A DNA stretch of 5,951 bases from Candidatus Heimdallarchaeota archaeon (lineage in GTDB: Archaea > Asgardarchaeota > Heimdallarchaeia > Heimdallarchaeales > Kariarchaeaceae): the NCBI GenBank assembly GCA_015522385.1, contig WAMJ01000113.1:1-5951 (forward strand). The letters are read 5' to 3'. The notes under the pieces were generated by a model, which was given only the letters and a program-made list of their open reading frames with translations, was not told the origin of the DNA and made no database searches. A program made the translations under genes and the position numbers. Below, in pieces: positions 1-5,303 of this stretch (position 1 is the first letter of the stretch; each line of letters opens with the position of its first letter).

Positions 1-162
1 ACTGGAAACCTAGACTCTGAGACAGGGGAGATGATCATGCGCATGCTTAAGATCGTTTGTAGGCAGGGTACAGCCGTTATCATTGCTACCCATAATGAGA
101 GCTTGAGAAAGTACGCAGACCGCACTATCAAACTCTTTGACGGGAAAATGGCTAGAAATTAA
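1..162 (+). CDS. ABC transporter ATP-binding protein, LolD/MacB type (C-terminal fragment)
   Basis: The window opens inside this gene; 53 residues and a TAA stop remain. The fragment starts with TGNLDSETG, the D-loop region that follows Walker B in LolD/MacB/FtsE-type ATPases (usually DEPTGNLDS); the Walker B carboxylates lie just upstream of the window. Residues 26-32 (VIIATHN) contain the switch histidine (His31) that contacts the ATP gamma-phosphate. The end (YADRTIKLFDGKMARN) matches the usual 'ADR-hydrophobic-DGK' close of this family. By family knowledge it would power a permease of the MacB/FtsX type, for export or release of a substrate at the membrane; the permease is not in the window and the substrate cannot be inferred. 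It is followed by a 131-base spacer with a poly-T tract, so it probably ends its own transcription unit. The ATPase identity is secure; the subfamily is likely. Confidence 0.9.
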   Translation, partial: TGNLDSETGEMIMRMLKIVCRQGTAVIIATHNESLRKYADRTIKLFDGKMARN

Positions 163-207
163 ATTTTCGTTCAACACATCGAAGTGAATTCGCATTTACA
201 GCGTCTA

Positions 208-223
208 TCCTTTCTTTTTTCTT
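208..223 (+). terminator. Poly-T archaeal-type terminator
   Basis: A pyrimidine tract, cctttcttttttctt, lies about 46 bases past the ABC ATPase stop and before the next promoter. It has no GC-rich hairpin in front of it, which suits intrinsic or aCPSF1-assisted archaeal termination on U-rich RNA. The position between two same-strand genes supports the call. Confidence 0.55.
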
Positions 224-239
224 CGGGAATCATGAAATC

Positions 240-252
240 CTTTAATAGATAT
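240..252 (+). promoter_or_regulatory. Candidate TATA box for the coiled-coil gene
   Basis: The sequence ctttaatagatat resembles the archaeal TATA consensus and lies after the poly-T terminator. Transcription starting about 25 bases downstream (near 270) would give a leader of roughly 20-25 bases containing GGAAAG (281-286), a weak ribosome-binding site 7 bases before the ATG at 294. A second AT-rich element, aatata at 267-272, lies about 25 bases before the ATG and would instead give a leaderless mRNA. The sequence alone does not decide between the two. Confidence 0.4.
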
Positions 253-293
253 GTCTGCCATCAACCAATATAGATTAAAAGGAAAGATAGCTT

Positions 294-1925
294 ATGGCAT
301 CCAGACCAAGTATTAAGATAAAGTTCCATAACTCTAATCTCACTGAGTCCGAGAATTCCACTGCTGAAAAGGTCGGGATGATCGCTCTTGCTGCTGATTT
401 CATCAAGCATAAGAAAGTGGGTAAAGCAGATGGAGTTATGAAGGTGACCAAGACATATCTTCCAATATATCTTGGTAAGACCCGCACCGGTGGATACATT
501 GGTGTCAACCCAAATTCAGCAAACCGAATTAAGATACCCTTGACACGCCTTGTTAGTTTGTCTGACTTCAAAGAGTTTCTCTCAGACGAGTCAAACCTTG
601 AGCTAAATAGGATCTACAAGAAGATCATGAGCTTTACGGTTGAGGAGTCTTCCCTGACTGGCGGTATCTACAGAGGAGACACAGAACTCCTGAAGTCACT
701 TCTTGCACTACCTCGTGAGAATGACTCCAGCGCAAAGGTTCTCCCCTCGGTTAAAGATGTCAGTGAGATTAAAAAGGAGCTCCAAGAAGTCAATGACCTG
801 ATCTATGACGATCAGACAGTAAAGAAAGAGGCTCAGGCACTCCTTGCGGAAGCAGACAAGGCTTTGAAAGGACACCTCACACAGCTAGAAACAGAGCTCA
901 AGGAACTGAAGAGCAAGTGGGCAACGGAGCTCAAGGCTCTTGAGACCGCCGAGAAGAAAAAACTCGTGGATAGAGAGAAGCAGTTTGAGAAGGACAAGAA
1001 AGCAGTGATGAAGAACGCAGAGGCTGACAAGAAGAAAAAACTTGACACACTTCTCAAGGGAATAACTAAGAATATGAAGAAAGACGCTTCTGAGATTCAA
1101 AAGCAGATCGAGAAGTTTGAAAGTGAGTTATCAAGTCTAACTGGTAATCCATACGAGGATCTAATTAAGAAACTACAGTATATCGAGGATGAAGGACAGA
1201 GCTTTATGGCTGCTGTAGGTCTTGCCCGTGACAATGTTCACCGGACAAAATCTGAAGAAGGTGATATTGATCATTTTGCAATTCTAAAAATTGAAGATCT
1301 GGAAAGGGAATATGAGAAGGATGTAGTTGCCATCAAACAGGAGAGAGAGAAACAAGTTGGCAAGAGCGAGGCCGAGATCCTCGCGTTGACCGCAAGGAGA
1401 GATGAGGCTAAATCCAAGTATGACTCCTTCCTTGATAACAAGGATAAGTGGGAACAAGAGATCAGAAATGGTGTACTCACCGACGGATCTCTCATGCTCT
1501 CTGCGGAATATCTTAAACTTGATAATTCTCCTTCACTCGTCGACCTGCTAATCCCGGTCTATGTCTTCCAGTATAGAAACTCAAAAGGAAAGGTCGTTAA
1601 CGTCGTCATCCCTCCAGTCAAACTCCCTGATAACCTCTCAAAGGTAAAGGCCAAGAACGTCATTACAGGGAAGAATAAGCTCATACAGTACATCCCCGTG
1701 CACCCCGAGATCAGCAAGTTGACTGCTTGGCTTGAGAAAGCCTATGACGAGAACATTGACATTCGACAGGCAATCGAGGGTATGAGTAACCTCATCACGA
1801 ATCATCAGGAGAACTTCCAGTTATTGACAAGTGGGAAGTCCATATTCACTGGACAGCTCCTCATGAAGGACAAGAGCTACCAGAAAATCCTTGCTGCCGC
1901 ATCAGAGGCAGGCCTCCTCGTCTAA
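294..1925 (+). CDS. Large coiled-coil protein of unknown function, cysteine-free
   Basis: This 543-residue protein is not one I recognise. It has three parts. Residues 1-150 look globular, with a beta-rich stretch around 51-83 (YLPIYLG, GGYIGV, IKIPL). Residues about 155-395 are highly charged, Lys/Glu-rich helix with two coiled-coil blocks (about 155-282 and 330-392) separated by a less regular linker with NPYEDL and GQSFMAAVGLARDN. Residues 400-543 are again globular, with a beta-rich stretch at 416-445 (LLIPVYVFQY, VVNVVIPP) and a helical end. I see no cysteine, signal peptide or membrane segment, so it is probably cytoplasmic. The motif 'hydrophobic-Pro-hydrophobic-Tyr ... Gly ... Ile/Val-Pro' occurs in both end domains, which suggests they could pair across a folded-back coil (inference). 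The ATG at 294 is preceded by GGAAAG and TATA-like elements. Strong codon structure and length make the gene real. Its own promoter separates it from the ABC gene, so no shared function is implied. Confidence 0.85.
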   Translation: MASRPSIKIKFHNSNLTESENSTAEKVGMIALAADFIKHKKVGKADGVMKVTKTYLPIYLGKTRTGGYIGVNPNSANRIKIPLTRLVSLSDFKEFLSDESNLELNRIYKKIMSFTVEESSLTGGIYRGDTELLKSLLALPRENDSSAKVLPSVKDVSEIKKELQEVNDLIYDDQTVKKEAQALLAEADKALKGHLTQLETELKELKSKWATELKALETAEKKKLVDREKQFEKDKKAVMKNAEADKKKKLDTLLKGITKNMKKDASEIQKQIEKFESELSSLTGNPYEDLIKKLQYIEDEGQSFMAAVGLARDNVHRTKSEEGDIDHFAILKIEDLEREYEKDVVAIKQEREKQVGKSEAEILALTARRDEAKSKYDSFLDNKDKWEQEIRNGVLTDGSLMLSAEYLKLDNSPSLVDLLIPVYVFQYRNSKGKVVNVVIPPVKLPDNLSKVKAKNVITGKNKLIQYIPVHPEISKLTAWLEKAYDENIDIRQAIEGMSNLITNHQENFQLLTSGKSIFTGQLLMKDKSYQKILAAASEAGLLV

Positions 1926-1945
1926 GGTCTGCACTTATCTATTAC

Positions 1946-1952
1946 TATTTAA
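1946..1952 (+). promoter_or_regulatory. TATA box for a leaderless transcript
   Basis: In the 50-base gap between the coiled-coil gene and the hydrolase-like gene, tatttaa is centred about 27 bases before the GTG at 1976. That is the usual archaeal spacing from TATA box to transcription start. No Shine-Dalgarno sequence precedes the GTG (upstream bases are ttcatcctgtatttc), so the mRNA probably begins at or next to the start codon. This also supports GTG 1976 as the start. Confidence 0.5.
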
Positions 1953-1975
1953 CCCGTTATTTCATCCTGTATTTC

Positions 1976-2617
1976 GTGCAAACGATTCCATTCTCCGAAC
2001 CTCTTGAGGCCAAGGTATACGAGGGAGACGGATCTAGGGCCTTTCTCTTCACTCATGGGGAGAGGACAGATATAGAGGATGAAGTCTTCAAATATATGGC
2101 AAAGGATCTGCAGAAGAAAGGTGTGACAGTCGTAGCATTCAGGTTCCCATTCAGGGTCAGGGGTAAGAGGATACCCGATGACCACAGGATACTTGACGAC
2201 GCTTTTCTTGCTGCGTGGAACTGGGTAAAGGAACAACCACAACTCTCGGAAAAGAAGTGGGCAATTGGTGGTCATGGGATAGGTGCATCGACAGCTATGC
2301 GTGTCTCTGGACTATTTGGAGAGATACCTCCAGTAGTGGCTATCAGCTACCCGATGTTTCCAGCTAACAAACCTGAATATCTTGATGTCTCCGAGCTCTA
2401 CGCAGTGATGGGACCAATCTTTTTCATTACCGGTGATTCAGGAAATAGAGGGACTCATGAAAGGCTGCTTACACAGATAAATATGATGGCTACCTTTGCG
2501 GAGACCAAGCAGATCAAGGGAGCAGACCACAATATGAATGTGAAAGGAAGACCTGCTGGTAAGATAGCTGCATGGATGGCTAATGATATTAACAAATTTC
2601 TTCTAACTGTTTTGTAA
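1976..2617 (+). CDS. Alpha/beta-hydrolase-fold protein (KANL3/Tex30-like), catalytic residues degenerate
   Basis: The 213-residue length and layout match the small KANL3/Tex30-like (dienelactone-hydrolase-related) alpha/beta hydrolases. An FLFTHGE segment (residues 23-29) follows strand 3, where the oxyanion-hole loop lies. The strand/elbow AIGGHGIGAS (96-105) sits where these proteins carry GG-x-S-x-G. PIFFITGDSG (147-156) is at the acid-bearing strand, and GADHNMNVKGR (182-192) holds the usual C-terminal histidine (His185). The nucleophile serine is replaced by Gly101 (codon GGG, 2276-2278), and no Asp occupies the usual acid place, so classical hydrolysis is unlikely unless another residue substitutes. 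Several substitutions with an intact frame suggest a maintained non-enzymatic or altered role rather than a decaying gene (inference). There is no signal peptide, so it is cytoplasmic. GTG start, probably leaderless. Its stop abuts the stop of the convergent regulator gene. Confidence 0.82.
   Translation: MQTIPFSEPLEAKVYEGDGSRAFLFTHGERTDIEDEVFKYMAKDLQKKGVTVVAFRFPFRVRGKRIPDDHRILDDAFLAAWNWVKEQPQLSEKKWAIGGHGIGASTAMRVSGLFGEIPPVVAISYPMFPANKPEYLDVSELYAVMGPIFFITGDSGNRGTHERLLTQINMMATFAETKQIKGADHNMNVKGRPAGKIAAWMANDINKFLLTVL
2594..2614 (+). terminator. T-rich 3' end, possible terminator for the hydrolase-like gene
   Basis: A pyrimidine-rich run (aaatttcttctaactgtttt) ends just before the TAA at 2615-2617. 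Since the opposing gene begins its stop at 2618, there is no intergenic space, and this U-rich stretch is the most plausible place for archaeal-type termination of the plus-strand transcript. No hairpin is seen. The call is weak and based on composition and position only. Confidence 0.25.
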
Positions 2618-3385
2618 TTACTCAATAAGTAGCTGCTCTATTTCCTTGTCCACGATCCAGCCCTTGGATTTCAAAGAGAGGATAATATTCGCGGTCTCAT
2701 GTTCAGACCGTGACAGAAGATCAGAAATCCCCTTTAGGTTGTTAAGCCCATAGGTGATTAGGTGCTTCAGAACCACCCTCTCTTCAAAAGTGAGAGATTT
2801 TGTCTGCTCCAAGGTCTCAAAGGTCTGTTCGAGGATCTTGTCCTTGGCTTGCAGGAACTTCATGAGCCTTTCCTGCTGTGACCTGATGAGCTTGTTAATC
2901 TTCTGAACCTTCTTGAATTGCTGGTACAGGCACGCATCATCCGATTCGTTGCTGCATTCCTTGTGATCGGATTCAACATTCTGGAACTTAATACCAAAGA
3001 GCTCAGGATCGAAGTTTCTCGGGTCGAGGTCTTGCTCAATTATGTTCCCATCTTCATCTACTTCCAAGACTTGAGAGTGTACGTAATGAGGGAAGATTCC
3101 GAAAAACAGACCTGTTCGCGAGATAATCTTGTAGATCGTGGCTTCGGCGCCTTTGTGTCCGGAGAAGCTCTCGTGAGTCCTGATTTTGGAGTCGATCACT
3201 GAACCCACCATCTTCTTGATATGACGGTGGATACCTGGTGTTGACTGCCCCAAAATACTGGCGATTCTATTTCCATAGTTCGTCTCTGTTGCAATCAGTC
3301 TCAGGATTTCCCTCCTTGTCGGATTTGCTATGATATCCATTACTGGATGGTGCAAATCACAGGTGAATGTATCGACTCCATTCAT
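2618..3385 (-). CDS. Transcriptional regulator with two winged-helix domains
   Basis: This 255-residue protein has an ArsR-type winged helix at about residues 13-98. NPTRREILRLIA (21-32) is helix 1, IASILGQSTPGIHRHIKKMV (41-60) is the helix-turn-helix with recognition helix, and the wing runs through TIYKIISRTGLFFGIFP. An acidic linker with Cys144 and Cys152 follows, then a helical, probably coiled-coil segment (about 155-195) and a second winged-helix-like domain at 197-247 (LTFEERVVLKHLITYG ... IILSLKSKGWIV). It probably binds DNA as a dimer; the target is unknown. It is the last gene of the minus-strand Hdr/DsrE operon, 13 bases after the DsrE stop, so it may control this operon in response to redox or sulfur state. 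Cys9, Cys144 and Cys152 would be candidate sensors (inference; they do not form a recognised metal motif). The ATG is fixed by AGGAGG 9 bases upstream. The stop abuts the convergent gene. Confidence 0.85.
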   Translation of the reverse strand: MNGVDTFTCDLHHPVMDIIANPTRREILRLIATETNYGNRIASILGQSTPGIHRHIKKMVGSVIDSKIRTHESFSGHKGAEATIYKIISRTGLFFGIFPHYVHSQVLEVDEDGNIIEQDLDPRNFDPELFGIKFQNVESDHKECSNESDDACLYQQFKKVQKINKLIRSQQERLMKFLQAKDKILEQTFETLEQTKSLTFEERVVLKHLITYGLNNLKGISDLLSRSEHETANIILSLKSKGWIVDKEIEQLLIE

Positions 3386-3394
3386 ACTCCTTAG

Positions 3395-3400
3395 CCTCCT
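3395..3400 (-). promoter_or_regulatory. Shine-Dalgarno site for the double-wHTH regulator
   Basis: On the minus strand AGGAGG lies 9 bases before the ATG at 3385-3383 and overlaps the TAG stop (3401-3399) of the upstream DsrE gene. Ribosomes ending the DsrE gene could start the regulator directly. This supports the annotated start and operon membership. Confidence 0.7.
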
Positions 3401-3764
3401 AGAATGACACGACCTTCCTATTGGTAATCATGTCGACGAGTCCCGCGGCTCCTCCGATTGACGCACCCTCGATCAGCTGATCAATGGTGATGTGCCTGTG
3501 GTTGCAGCATGGTCCACAGAGTTTGATTTCTCCTCCAAGGCTGAAAAAGGTTTCCAGCAATTTGGGGAGGTCGGGCATTTCAGAGAGTTTCTCAATCTGC
3601 TCTGCCTTGCCTTTGAGCGCCAACTCAACTCCACTCGCCATGAGAAAGACCGTGGTCTTTATGTCCATGGTAAGAGCCGCGTTGGCGACTATGAAGGGCA
3701 TGAGGAGTTTTTCAGGATCCTCGGGCCCTATCTTTGAGACAACTAGTAGTTCGTCTTCTGTCAT
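3399..3764 (-). CDS. DsrE/DsrF-family protein (peroxiredoxin-like sulfur carrier, COG2044 type)
   Basis: The 121-residue protein has the compact DsrE-like Rossmann-type layout. The first strand is LLVVSKIG, with a PEKLLMPFIVANAALTM helix, the strand TTVFLMASGVELALKG (37-52), a helical stretch, then GGEIKLCGPCCNHRHI (77-92) and the terminal NRKVVSF. Family knowledge: DsrE-type proteins carry persulfide sulfur on a conserved cysteine in sulfur-transfer or redox systems, and DsrE-like genes often neighbour Hdr-type gene sets. Here the active region holds three cysteines, Cys83, Cys86 and Cys87 (CGPCC), more than a minimal sulfur carrier needs, so disulfide or metal chemistry is also possible. 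I chose ATG 3764 because AGGTGA at 3775-3770 lies 5 bases before it; an upstream in-frame GTG at 3773 falls inside that site and would have no site of its own. No signal peptide is seen, so it is cytoplasmic. It sits directly after the HdrC-like membrane gene, whose stop overlaps this ribosome-binding site. Confidence 0.87.
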   Translation of the reverse strand: MTEDELLVVSKIGPEDPEKLLMPFIVANAALTMDIKTTVFLMASGVELALKGKAEQIEKLSEMPDLPKLLETFFSLGGEIKLCGPCCNHRHITIDQLIEGASIGGAAGLVDMITNRKVVSF

Positions 3765-3769
3765 TTTCT

Positions 3770-3775
3770 TCACCT
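3770..3775 (-). promoter_or_regulatory. Shine-Dalgarno site that sets the DsrE gene start
   Basis: AGGTGA on the minus strand is complementary to the archaeal anti-Shine-Dalgarno and ends 5 bases before ATG 3764. It overlaps the TAG stop (3776-3774) of the membrane-subunit gene. The GTG at 3773-3771 that could be read as an earlier start is part of this site. Confidence 0.7.
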
Positions 3776-5012
3776 ATGTTATTAGTTCTACCACCTGTTG
3801 AGGTTCTTCCTCGGGAGGAAGATTCTCAAGGTAGTTGATTTTCTCCTCTTCATACTCGTGCATCCAGAGTGCCAGAGGTCGGTACATAACATGTGCAAAC
3901 TTCGTGAACGGTAGGATGAAGAAGAGCTCTGCCACTGCTACTACATGCACAATCACAATCCAAGGAGCCCATGTTGGCATGATGGACTGGGGGATGTAGA
4001 CAAACAGGGTCGTGACAAAACCCGTAAAGCCGGCAAGCCAGACTAACCACAGCAATAGCCAATCATCAAAGGTACTCTCTTTGTAGTACTGCGATGGTTT
4101 AGTGTACCTGAAATAGAGGGCGTAGCTGGTGCCGTACATTAGTACAATTCCTGAGATAATTCCAAGAAGCCTAATGGGATAGTAGATGGGTACCCACTGT
4201 CCTGCTTGGTTTAGAACAATATCCTTGACCAAGTAATCGAGACCGGTCGCCGCTGCAAGACCGACGAATCCCCAGACTATTGACATGTGGATTGTCCATC
4301 GTGTCGGTCTTTCTGGAGGGAGGGTCTCATCGTCGTCCTTCCTGAATCTCTTCTGTAGAATTCCTTCATTGTAGAGTGTGCTCACAAGGGTTCGGAATGC
4401 AAGCTTGATCTTCACGCTCAGAGGCAGAAGACGGTCGATCTGGTCACGTTGTCTAAGCGGTTCCGAGCTCTTCACCCGTGTGTACATGTTCCAGATCCCT
4501 GCCAATAGTATCAGACCCAACAGGGAACCGGATACGATACCACCCCAATGAATCGTTTCGTAGAAGTAACCGCCTAGAATGGTATGGTCGTCCACACCAA
4601 ATATCTTGTTATTATCTGCGTAGTACAGTCCTCCACCTACAATTATCGCCACCAAGGTCATATAGACAAAGGTCAACCACTTATTCCTGTAGATCGATCT
4701 CGAGATACCACTGAAGTCGAACCTGGAGACGGCATATCTCCTGCTCGCCATCATGAACTCGCCAGGGTCTGCCTCACGCGGACAGCTTGCTGAGCAGTCT
4801 CCACAGTAGTAGCACATCCATAGCTCCTTGGAGGCTACCAGTTTCTCTTCCTGTCCGAGCTGGGCAAGCCGGATGAGAATTCGGGGAAATTCGTTGCCCT
4901 CTTCAACCAGGGGACAGGTCGCAGTGCAGGTTCCACAATTGAAACAGGCACTCACGTCAAAAGCTCCATAGTCATGGAGCTCATCCATCAGATTAGGTTT
5001 AACTTTGATCAT
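3774..5012 (-). CDS. HdrC-ferredoxin / cytochrome-b-type membrane fusion (QmoC- or HdrC-HdrE-like)
   Basis: This 412-residue protein has two domains. The N-terminus (about 1-100) is an HdrC-type ferredoxin with two complete CxxCxxCxxxCP motifs: Cys23/26/29/33 and Cys67/70/73/77, for two [4Fe-4S] clusters. The C-terminus has six likely membrane helices (about 112-131, 150-177, 239-262, 277-301, 316-339, 348-371). Histidines in or near helices (His155, His242, His356, His374) and the end HVVAVAELFFILPFTKFAH resemble the heme-b-binding membrane subunits HdrE, DsrM, QmoC and NarI. Role, from family: to pass electrons between a soluble Hdr/Qmo-type partner and a membrane quinone or similar carrier, with the ferredoxin on the cytoplasmic side. 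The length suits QmoC-type fusions. Lys/Arg-rich residues 180-238 form a long cytoplasmic loop or insert between helices 2 and 3. It starts one base after the small wHTH gene, with AAGGGGG 9 bases upstream. The direction of electron flow and the carrier are not determined by sequence. Confidence 0.88.
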   Translation of the reverse strand: MIKVKPNLMDELHDYGAFDVSACFNCGTCTATCPLVEEGNEFPRILIRLAQLGQEEKLVASKELWMCYYCGDCSASCPREADPGEFMMASRRYAVSRFDFSGISRSIYRNKWLTFVYMTLVAIIVGGGLYYADNNKIFGVDDHTILGGYFYETIHWGGIVSGSLLGLILLAGIWNMYTRVKSSEPLRQRDQIDRLLPLSVKIKLAFRTLVSTLYNEGILQKRFRKDDDETLPPERPTRWTIHMSIVWGFVGLAAATGLDYLVKDIVLNQAGQWVPIYYPIRLLGIISGIVLMYGTSYALYFRYTKPSQYYKESTFDDWLLLWLVWLAGFTGFVTTLFVYIPQSIMPTWAPWIVIVHVVAVAELFFILPFTKFAHVMYRPLALWMHEYEEEKINYLENLPPEEEPQQVVELIT

Positions 5013-5013
5013 T

Positions 5014-5301
5014 TTATGCAGCCCCCTTCATTGCGTACTGCGGATACTCACCGCGCTTGTTTACGATGTGTACTCCTCCATACTTCAGTAGGAAGTTGAC
5101 GGCGTAGAATATCTCCTGTGTATCGTAGGGGACTTCTTGTGCCAGTGTTGGAACGTCCACGGGACCATCTGCCTGCTTGATCAATTTCTTGACCGCATTG
5201 ACCACCTTGGCCCGTGCGCGATTAGCCTCGCGGATCTCCTCGGAGGGAGGACCGTGTTCCTCTTTAAGTTTTTTGAGTGCCTCTTTGTAGTACTTTGCCA
5301 T
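5014..5301 (-). CDS. Small winged-helix-like protein between hdrA and the HdrC-type subunit
   Basis: This 95-residue, basic, cysteine-free protein starts with a charged helix (MAKYYKEALKKLKEEHG), continues with a helix rich in Lys/Arg/Ala (about 22-44), then GPVDVPTLAQEV, DTQEIFYAVNFLLKYGGV and VNKRGEYPQYAM. The last part (about 36-90) reads as a winged helix: helix, helix-turn-helix, then a beta wing. I do not recognise a named family. Its place inside the redox operon, 2 bases after hdrA and 1 base before the membrane subunit, suggests a structural or assembly partner of the Hdr complex rather than a distant regulator, but DNA binding cannot be excluded. The ATG at 5301 is chosen because a perfect GGAGGTGA (5316-5309) lies 7 bases upstream; a TTG at 5307 in the same frame would be only one base from that site. 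Reality of the gene is well supported; its function is unknown. Confidence 0.8.
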   Translation of the reverse strand: MAKYYKEALKKLKEEHGPPSEEIREANRARAKVVNAVKKLIKQADGPVDVPTLAQEVPYDTQEIFYAVNFLLKYGGVHIVNKRGEYPQYAMKGAA

Positions 5302-5303
5302 TT

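Noticed and set aside
180..192. Short inverted repeat cgaa/ttcg after the ABC gene as a terminator hairpin
   Set aside because: A 4-base stem with a 5-base loop is too weak and is about 16 bases from the T tract; the poly-T run alone explains termination better.
10..195. Minus-strand frame of 61 codons over the ABC ATPase end
   Set aside because: The plus strand carries the D-loop and switch-histidine motifs in frame. The antisense product shows no recognisable features.
275..571. Minus-strand frame of 98 codons antisense to the start of the coiled-coil gene
   Set aside because: It overlaps a gene with consistent codon structure, has no ribosome-binding site, and spans the promoter and leader of that gene. 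It reads as a shadow frame.
833..1100. Two overlapping minus-strand frames rich in Ser, Phe and Leu
   Set aside because: Such composition is the expected antisense of Lys/Glu-rich coiled-coil codons (AAG, GAG, AAA), so they are artefacts of the 294-1925 gene.
294..1925. SMC/Rad50-type ATPase as an identity for the coiled-coil protein
   Set aside because: No Walker A (GxxxxGKS/T), signature or Walker B motif is present at either end; only the globular-coil-globular plan is similar.
3765..3773. Upstream GTG start for the DsrE gene, adding three residues
   Set aside because: The GTG is part of the AGGTGA ribosome-binding site that correctly serves ATG 3764. No other site precedes the GTG.
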